From: Clostridiaceae bacterium
Lineage (GTDB): Bacteria > Bacillota > Clostridia > Oscillospirales > QAMX01
DNA: 11,020 nucleotides
NCBI GenBank assembly: GCA_016297585.1
Contig: JAEDGJ010000082.1
Span: 1-11,020, forward strand
Direction of reading: 5' to 3'
Position 1 is the stretch's first letter, and each line of letters begins with the position of its first letter. Made by a program: the position numbers and the translations under genes. A model generated the notes under the pieces. That model had not been told where the DNA came from, searched no databases, and saw nothing but the letters and a program-made list of their open reading frames with translations. This document shows positions 5,705 to 11,020 of this stretch, one piece after another.

Positions 5705-7138
5705 ATGACGATCAACAACACCATGCTCACCGACTTCTATGAGCTGACGATGGCCTGCGGCTATTTCGAGCACGGTCTCGGCGACCGCATCGCCTGTTTC
5801 GATATGTTTTTCCGCACGGTGCCCGACGACGGCGGGTTCGCGATCATGGCGGGCGTGGAGCAGATGATCGAATACCTCCGCGACCTGCACTTCGACGAGC
5901 AGGACATCGCCTACCTGCGCTCGAAAAACTGCTTCTCCGAGGCTTTTCTCGACTACCTGCGCAACTTCAAATTCGTCTGCGACGTCTGGGCCATCCCCGA
6001 GGGCACGCCGATCTTCCCCTCCGAGCCGATCGTCACCGTCCGCGGCCCGGTCATCCAGGCGCAGTTCGTCGAGACGATGATCCTTCTGACCATCAACCAC
6101 CAGAGCCTGATCGCCACCAAGGCAAACCGCATCTGCCGTGCGGCACAGGGCCGCGCGGTCATGGAATTCGGCTCCCGCCGCGCTCAGGGCTACGACGGCG
6201 CGGTGCTCGGCGCGCGCGCATCCTATATAGGCGGCTGTGCGGCGACCGCGAACGCGATGGCCGACCGCGACTACGGCATCCCCGCCACCGGCACGATGGC
6301 GCACTCCTGGGTCATGCTCTTTGACTCCGAATACGACGCCTTCCGCGCCTATGCCGAGACCTATCCGGATAACTGCACCCTGCTCGTCGACACCTACAGC
6401 GTCTTAAAATCCGGCATGCCGAACGCCATCCGCGTGTTCGACGAGGTGCTCGCGCCGAAGGGCTTCCGTCCAAAGGGCGTGCGCATCGACTCCGGCGACA
6501 TTACCTATTTAACGAAGCGGATGCGCGAGATGCTCGACGCCGCGGGCTATCCCGACTGCAAGATCGTCGCGTCGAACGCGCTCGACGAGTTCATCATCAA
6601 GGATCTTCTGACGCAGGGCGCGCCCATCGACAGCTTCGGCGTCGGCGAACGGCTGATCACGTCGCGTTCCGAGCCGGTTTTCGGCGGCGTCTACAAGCTC
6701 TCCGGCGTCGAGCACGACGGCGAGCTCATGCCGAAGCTGAAGATCTCCGAAAACGTCGGAAAAATCACGAATCCCGCCTTCAAGACCGTCTGGCGCCTCT
6801 ACGCCCGCGCGTCCGGCAAGGCGATCGCCGACGTCGTGACCCTGTTCGACGAGGTCATCGACGAATCAAAGCCCTATCTCATCTTCGACCCCGAGCACAC
6901 CTGGAAGCGCAAGCTCATCACCGACTTCACCGCGCGCCGCCTGCCGGTGCAGCTCTTTGACAAGGGAAAATGCGTCTATCAGTCCCCGAACGTTCAGGAG
7001 ATCCGCAGCTACTGCGCGTCGCAGGTCGGCACCCTCTGGGACGAGGTCCTGCGCTTTGAAAACCCGCACAGCTATTACGTCGATCTGTCAAAACCCCTCT
7101 GGGACATCAAGCAGCGGCTTTTAGCCGAGCACGAATAA
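5705..7138 (+). CDS. pncB: Nicotinate phosphoribosyltransferase
   Basis: This 477-residue protein makes nicotinate mononucleotide from nicotinic acid and PRPP with ATP hydrolysis, the entry step of the Preiss-Handler NAD salvage route in the cytoplasm. Family signatures are clear: LTDFYELTMACGYF (8-21), the EFGSRRAQG loop (154-162), GTMAHSWVM (196-204), VDTYSV (228-233), GVRIDSGDI (258-266) and FGVGERL (311-317). His200 lies where the phosphorylated active-site histidine of bacterial enzymes is found. Length and order are normal for the bacterial family. The ATG at 5705 follows TTGGAG by 13 bases, a little far, but a stop at 5693 excludes earlier starts apart from non-standard codons. It heads a probable three-gene operon; the next gene begins within 13 bases. 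Confidence 0.96.
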   Translation: MTINNTMLTDFYELTMACGYFEHGLGDRIACFDMFFRTVPDDGGFAIMAGVEQMIEYLRDLHFDEQDIAYLRSKNCFSEAFLDYLRNFKFVCDVWAIPEGTPIFPSEPIVTVRGPVIQAQFVETMILLTINHQSLIATKANRICRAAQGRAVMEFGSRRAQGYDGAVLGARASYIGGCAATANAMADRDYGIPATGTMAHSWVMLFDSEYDAFRAYAETYPDNCTLLVDTYSVLKSGMPNAIRVFDEVLAPKGFRPKGVRIDSGDITYLTKRMREMLDAAGYPDCKIVASNALDEFIIKDLLTQGAPIDSFGVGERLITSRSEPVFGGVYKLSGVEHDGELMPKLKISENVGKITNPAFKTVWRLYARASGKAIADVVTLFDEVIDESKPYLIFDPEHTWKRKLITDFTARRLPVQLFDKGKCVYQSPNVQEIRSYCASQVGTLWDEVLRFENPHSYYVDLSKPLWDIKQRLLAEHE

Positions 7139-7144
7139 AGGAGG
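7139..7144 (+). promoter_or_regulatory. Ribosome binding site that points to an ATC start of cysE
   Basis: A perfect AGGAGG begins one base after the pncB stop codon. Seven bases after it, the ideal distance, lies ATC (7152-7154) in the cysE frame. No ATG, GTG or TTG occurs in that frame until the ATG at 7227, which has no comparable site before it. The site therefore argues for initiation at or near 7152. Confidence 0.7.
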
Positions 7145-7151
7145 GCTTACC

Positions 7152-8078
<927 letters not shown>

Positions 8079-8103
8079 TAACAATAAGGGCAGGTTTTTC
8101 GCC

Positions 8104-8913
8104 ATGAAGATCATCACGCTCGGCACGTCGCACGGAGACGCGACCTACTGCCGGTTCAATTCCTCCACCGTATATCAGACGGACGGCGGCGCGCTGTACA
8201 TGGTGGACTGCGGCGCACCGGCGGAGGCGCTGCTGCGCCGGAAAGCGCTCGCGGTGCGCGACGTCCGGGCGATCTTCGTGACGCATATGCACGAGGATCA
8301 CGCGGGCGGCATCTGCGCCATGCTCAAGCACACGCTCAAGTATCCCGGCGATCATATGCGCCCGATGCAGGTGTTCCTGCCGGAGGCGCGCGCCATCGAA
8401 CCGCTGCGGCTGTGGATGGACGCGCTGCACATCGACGTGCGCTCGCCGCTGCTGCGCTTCGGCGTGACGCAGGAGGGCACGGTCTGGGAGGACGAAAACG
8501 TCGCGGTGCGCGCCATCCGCACGGCGCATCTGACGGACGGCGGGGGAAACCCCGTCAGCTTTGCCTACGTCCTGCATTTCAAGGCGGAGCGCCGCACGAT
8601 CCTCCATACGGGCGACCTGCGCGCGGACTTCTCGGACTTCCCGGAGGCGGCGCGCACGGAGGTCTTCGACGTCTGCCTCTGCGAGGCGACGCATTACAGC
8701 CCCGCGTCGGCGCTCGGTACGCTGGCGCAGGCGCGCTTTGGGCAGCTTATCTTCACGCACATCAGCGACCGCTGGCACAATTACCCGCAGTCCGCGGACG
8801 TCTGGCGCACCGGCGAGCAGGCGCTGCTCGACACCGTGCGCGGCGCGCTGCCCTATCCCGTCGCCATCGCCCACGACGGGGACGAGTTCTGGCTCCCGGC
8901 GGCAAATTGTTAA
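8104..8913 (+). CDS. RNase Z-like metallo-beta-lactamase-fold hydrolase
   Basis: This 269-residue protein has the metal-binding order of the metallo-beta-lactamase fold: HMHEDH (61-66), His142, Asp171 in HTGD, and late His219 (FTHISD) and His257 (AHDGDEF). The start, MKIITLGTSHGDATYCRFNSS, and VDCG (35-38) resemble ribonuclease Z, and so does the closing AHDG. The family uses two zinc ions to cleave phosphodiesters in tRNA precursors, cyclic nucleotides or other substrates. It is shorter than many tRNase Z proteins and I see no clear exosite arm, so the substrate is open. The ATG at 8104 has only a weak site (AAGGG or AGG) upstream. The gene is third in the pncB-cysE run and its stop lies in the loop of the terminator. 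No functional link to its neighbours is evident. Confidence 0.88.
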   Translation: MKIITLGTSHGDATYCRFNSSTVYQTDGGALYMVDCGAPAEALLRRKALAVRDVRAIFVTHMHEDHAGGICAMLKHTLKYPGDHMRPMQVFLPEARAIEPLRLWMDALHIDVRSPLLRFGVTQEGTVWEDENVAVRAIRTAHLTDGGGNPVSFAYVLHFKAERRTILHTGDLRADFSDFPEAARTEVFDVCLCEATHYSPASALGTLAQARFGQLIFTHISDRWHNYPQSADVWRTGEQALLDTVRGALPYPVAIAHDGDEFWLPAANC

Positions 8914-8933
8914 GCGCCGCCGGGATTTTTCTT
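8895..8933 (+). terminator. Intrinsic terminator of the pncB operon
   Basis: CCCGGCGGC (8895-8903) and GCCGCCGGG (8916-8924) form a perfect 9-bp stem with a 12-base loop, followed by ATTTTTCTT. The TAA stop of the hydrolase gene (8911-8913) lies in the loop, so the 5' arm is coding sequence. Confidence 0.9.
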
Positions 8934-8942
8934 AATATTTGA

Positions 8943-8955
8943 GGGAACAATTCCC
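8943..8955. repeat. Short palindrome upstream of the DUF4349 gene
   Basis: GGGAA-CAA-TTCCC lies in the 105-base gap before the lipoprotein gene. It could be an operator, but it is short. No convincing -35/-10 pair is visible in this gap, so how the next gene is transcribed is unclear. Confidence 0.3.
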
Positions 8956-9018
8956 GCCGCGCGCCGTCTTACTCTCCGAACCGCTCCGATAAAACCGGAG
9001 GAAAGAGAGGATGATTCG

Positions 9019-10020
9019 ATGAAAAAGACGTTTGTACAGGTCCTCGCGCTGGCGCTTGCCGTCGTACTCTGCGTCGTGGGCTTCTCGGCCTGCTCGGGCA
9101 GCTCCAACGCATCGCCCGAGATGTACTATGCGACGACCGCCGCCGCAACCTACGCTGAAACCGGACGGTACGAGACCGTCAGCGCCGACATGGCTCCCGC
9201 CGCCGGCGGCGCCAACACGGCCTACACCGGAGAAGGCGTCTATCAGCCCGCCGACAGCCGCAAGATCATCTACCGCGCGGATATGTCCGTGCAGACGGAG
9301 CACTATGACGAGTCGGTCGAGGCGATCTACGCGCAGATCTCCGCCTGCGGCGGCTATATCGAAAGCTCCAGCTCCAGCCGCAGCGCGGGCAGCGGCGACC
9401 GCAGCCTTTCGCTGACCGTCCGCGTCCCCGCCGAGCAGTTCCGCGCGTTCATGGACGCGAAGGACTCCTTTGGCGTCGTGCGCAATGCCGACATCTATCA
9501 GGAGGACGTGACCTTCTCGTATATCGACATGGAAGCGCGGCTCGAGACGCTCGAAACGAAGCGCGAGCGGCTGATGGCGCTTCTCGACAAGGCGACGGTG
9601 ATGGAGGACATCATCGAGCTCGAGTCGGCGCTGTCGGATACGGTCTACCAGATCGAGAGCTACACCTCGTCGCTCAAGCGCCTTGACGATCAGATCGGCT
9701 ACAGCACGGTCTGCATCTCTCTTGCCGAGGTCTACCGCGCGGTCGAGGTGCCCGAAACGCCCAAAACCCTCGGCGAGCGCATCTCGCAGCGCTTCGCCTC
9801 CACGATGGACGATCTCTCCGAGTTCGGCGAGGGGCTGCTGGTCTTCCTGATCGGCGCGTCGCCGGTGCTCGTCATCCTCGCGCTGCTCATCGTGGTCATC
9901 GTCCTGATCTGCCGCGCCGCGCTCCGCCGCAGCCGCCGCCGCCTGGAAGCGGAACACGCCCGCCGCCGGGAGCTGGAGGCGAAGGCGAAGGAAAACAAGC
10001 CCGAAGACGAGACTAAATAA
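9019..10020 (+). CDS. DUF4349-type membrane lipoprotein
   Basis: This 333-residue envelope protein has a lipoprotein signal: MKK, a hydrophobic stretch, then FSAC with Cys25. A low-complexity Ala/Thr/Tyr-rich linker follows (about 30-78). The conserved domain runs from about 80 to 298: RKIIYRADMSVQT, then CGGYIESSS, LTVRVPAEQF and IDMEARLETLETKRERL. It contains a heptad-like coiled-coil stretch (about 170-225). A transmembrane helix at about 272-298 is followed by a very basic cytoplasmic tail with RRSRRR and RRRE. This order matches DUF4349 proteins, common in Firmicutes and of unknown function. The ATG at 9019 is preferred because the lipoprotein signal starts there, with AGAGG eight bases upstream. 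No partner gene is evident; the neighbours belong to other units. Confidence 0.88.
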   Translation: MKKTFVQVLALALAVVLCVVGFSACSGSSNASPEMYYATTAAATYAETGRYETVSADMAPAAGGANTAYTGEGVYQPADSRKIIYRADMSVQTEHYDESVEAIYAQISACGGYIESSSSSRSAGSGDRSLSLTVRVPAEQFRAFMDAKDSFGVVRNADIYQEDVTFSYIDMEARLETLETKRERLMALLDKATVMEDIIELESALSDTVYQIESYTSSLKRLDDQIGYSTVCISLAEVYRAVEVPETPKTLGERISQRFASTMDDLSEFGEGLLVFLIGASPVLVILALLIVVIVLICRAALRRSRRRLEAEHARRRELEAKAKENKPEDETK

Positions 10021-10041
10021 GCTTTTTCCCGGGAAATAGGG

Positions 10042-10080
10042 GAGAGGGACGCGATCTTTTCCGCGTCCCTCTCTTTTTTT
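10042..10080 (+). terminator. Strong intrinsic terminator between convergent genes
   Basis: GAGAGGGACGCG (10042-10053) and CGCGTCCCTCTC (10062-10073) form a perfect 12-bp stem with an 8-base loop, followed by seven Ts. It ends the DUF4349 mRNA. The T tract overlaps the stop codon of the convergent traX gene (10079-10081). The same hairpin read on the minus strand has only a poor tail (CCCTATTT), so it is a weaker terminator for traX. Confidence 0.95.
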
Positions 10081-10783
10081 ACAGTCCCGACGCCAGCGCG
10101 AGAACCGCGATATGCGCGGGATAGAACAGATAAAACCCCCATTTGGCGCCTCTCCCGCCGCCGCGCTCGCCGTTGTAGAGCGCAAGCAGCGGCAGCGCCG
10201 CCGGGAACAGAAAATCCGAACGCCGCATCAGCGTCGGAAGCACGGGCAGCCCCTGCTGCAGCGCCGCAAACGTCTCCGCCATGCAGAGCAGCGCGCCCCA
10301 GACGAGCGCGCCGCACGCCCTTTCGCGCGGACGCCCGCGCGTCATCGCGCAGATCAGCATGAACGGCAGCACGCTCATGCCGCCCTCCGCCGTCAGCGCG
10401 CCCGCGAAGACGAGGAGCAGCGACAGCGCGTACCACGCGCCGCCGTCCCGCTTTCCGCGTTCGGCGCAGCAGACCGCCGTGTACCCGAGCGCCAGCGTAT
10501 AGAGGATGTTGTTGCGGATCACGATCCCCGCGCCGTACTCGAGCGCCGCCCGCAGCAGGAGCATCCCCGCGGCGCCCGTCCACAGCCGCAGGCCGTAGCG
10601 CATCCGGTCGGACGTGTGCGCGTACCCCTCGACGACGAAAAACGCGAAAACCGGCGCGACAAACCGCGTCGCGGGGTGAATCCACGCCGGAAAGACGCCG
10701 GGAAAGAACGTGTACAGGTGGTCGGCGAGCATCCCCGCCGCCGCGATGCCCTTGAGCGCGGTCGCGGACAGTCCCCGCCTCAT
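10079..10783 (-). CDS. TraX-family integral membrane protein
   Basis: This 234-residue, strongly hydrophobic protein has seven or eight likely membrane segments. It carries the TraX-family pattern: GLSATALKGIAAAGMLADHLY (4-24), APVFAFFVVEGYAHTSDR (43-60), RNNILYTLALG (90-100) and the C-terminal KWGFYLFYPAHIAVLAL (214-230). TraX of the F plasmid acetylates pilin. Chromosomal Firmicutes homologues are uncharacterised, probable membrane acyltransferases, so the substrate is unknown. No conjugation genes are present, so the family name does not imply plasmid origin. The ATG at 10783 overlaps the stop of the upstream bofA-like gene as ATGA and lacks a good site of its own, which points to coupled translation. 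A longer in-frame start near 10948 would overlap bofA in full and lacks the family N-terminus. Confidence 0.87.
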   Translation of the reverse strand: MRRGLSATALKGIAAAGMLADHLYTFFPGVFPAWIHPATRFVAPVFAFFVVEGYAHTSDRMRYGLRLWTGAAGMLLLRAALEYGAGIVIRNNILYTLALGYTAVCCAERGKRDGGAWYALSLLLVFAGALTAEGGMSVLPFMLICAMTRGRPRERACGALVWGALLCMAETFAALQQGLPVLPTLMRRSDFLFPAALPLLALYNGERGGGRGAKWGFYLFYPAHIAVLALASGL

Positions 10784-11020
10784 ACGAAGAAGTACAGCCA
10801 CTTGACGAGCAGCAGCAATATGAGCCCCGGCACGCCGAGGATGCCGACGGTCAGCGCCGTCGCCGCGTTGACCGCGACCGTCAGCCCGATCATCGAGCCG
10901 AGCGCGTTGAAGATCAGCAGCAGGAGAAAGCCCGTAAACGTATTCCACAGCAGCTTCGCGAGAAACTTGATCGGCAGCGTAAAAATGCGGATCGCGAGGA
11001 TGACCGCGGATGCCAGCAGA
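10780..11020 (-). CDS. bofA: BofA-family pro-sigma-K processing inhibitor (5' end missing)
   Basis: The last 79 codons are present and end in TGA at 10780-10782. The visible protein has hydrophobic segments and the BofA ending: NTFTGFLLLLIFNALGSMIGL, then VNAATALTVGILGVPGLILL and a final VKWLYFFV. BofA proteins are about 80-90 residues, so only the first few codons lie outside the window. In Bacillus subtilis BofA sits in the outer forespore membrane with SpoIVFA and holds back the SpoIVFB protease that activates sigma-K. Many Clostridia keep bofA, sometimes without an obvious SpoIVFB, so its exact role here is inferred. The gene supports a spore-forming ancestry. It shares an ATGA overlap with traX downstream. 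Confidence 0.85.
   Translation of the reverse strand, partial: LLASAVILAIRIFTLPIKFLAKLLWNTFTGFLLLLIFNALGSMIGLTVAVNAATALTVGILGVPGLILLLLVKWLYFFV

Noticed and set aside
8932..10185. 417-residue minus-strand frame across the DUF4349 gene and terminator
   Set aside because: It runs through a strong terminator and two real genes and is Arg/Ala/Asp-rich without domains.
9732..10685. 317-residue minus-strand frame across traX and the lipoprotein gene
   Set aside because: The TraX motifs lie in another frame of the same strand; this one is Arg/Ala-rich with no membrane pattern and crosses the terminator.
10079..10783. TraX as a sign of a conjugative element
   Set aside because: The neighbour is a sporulation gene and no transfer, integrase or replication genes are present; TraX-family genes are common in Firmicutes chromosomes.

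Overview
The window reads as an ordinary chromosomal stretch of a GC-rich, Gram-positive, spore-forming member of the Clostridia, most like the gut Oscillospiraceae group. This rests on several things seen here: an SLH-anchored S-layer-type protein, a LexA with a Bacillus/Clostridium-type SOS box, AGGAGG ribosome binding sites, lipoprotein signals, and a BofA-family sporulation protein. The genus is an inference. I see no RNA genes, CRISPR array, insertion sequence, phage gene or plasmid gene.

Left part (1-4964, all genes on the minus strand). A very large secreted SLH protein gene fills 1-3432 and runs off the left edge. It has a strong promoter at 3516-3544. Upstream lies a 339-base intergenic region holding at least one, probably two, terminators and several other hairpins. 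These close off the next gene, a lipoprotein cyclophilin (3772-4401). Then comes a stand-alone acyl carrier protein gene, acpP (4492-4719), with a near-perfect sigma-A promoter at 4824-4852.

Middle part (4965-8924, plus strand). lexA is transcribed away from acpP, and a LexA box overlaps the -35 element of its promoter. After a 134-base gap with its own extended -10 promoter comes a tight run of three genes: pncB (NAD salvage), cysE/epsC (serine acetyltransferase, first step of cysteine synthesis) and an RNase Z-like metallo-beta-lactamase-fold hydrolase. The run ends in an intrinsic terminator whose loop contains the last stop codon. The cysE gene has its best Shine-Dalgarno sequence in front of an ATC codon, so a rare AUC start is likely.

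Right part (8941-11020). A DUF4349 lipoprotein gene (plus) ends at a strong 12-bp-stem terminator. It converges there on a minus-strand pair, a bofA-like gene (cut by the right edge) and a traX-family membrane protein gene. These two overlap by four bases (ATGA), which suggests translational coupling.

No wholly new system stands out. The points most worth a second look are the likely AUC start of cysE, the bofA-traX coupling, the complete avoidance of TTA, CTA and TCA codons in the S-layer gene (which leaves its antisense strand open for over 3.4 kb), a 20-bp tandem duplication across the lexA stop codon, and the hairpin-dense region at 3574-3752.
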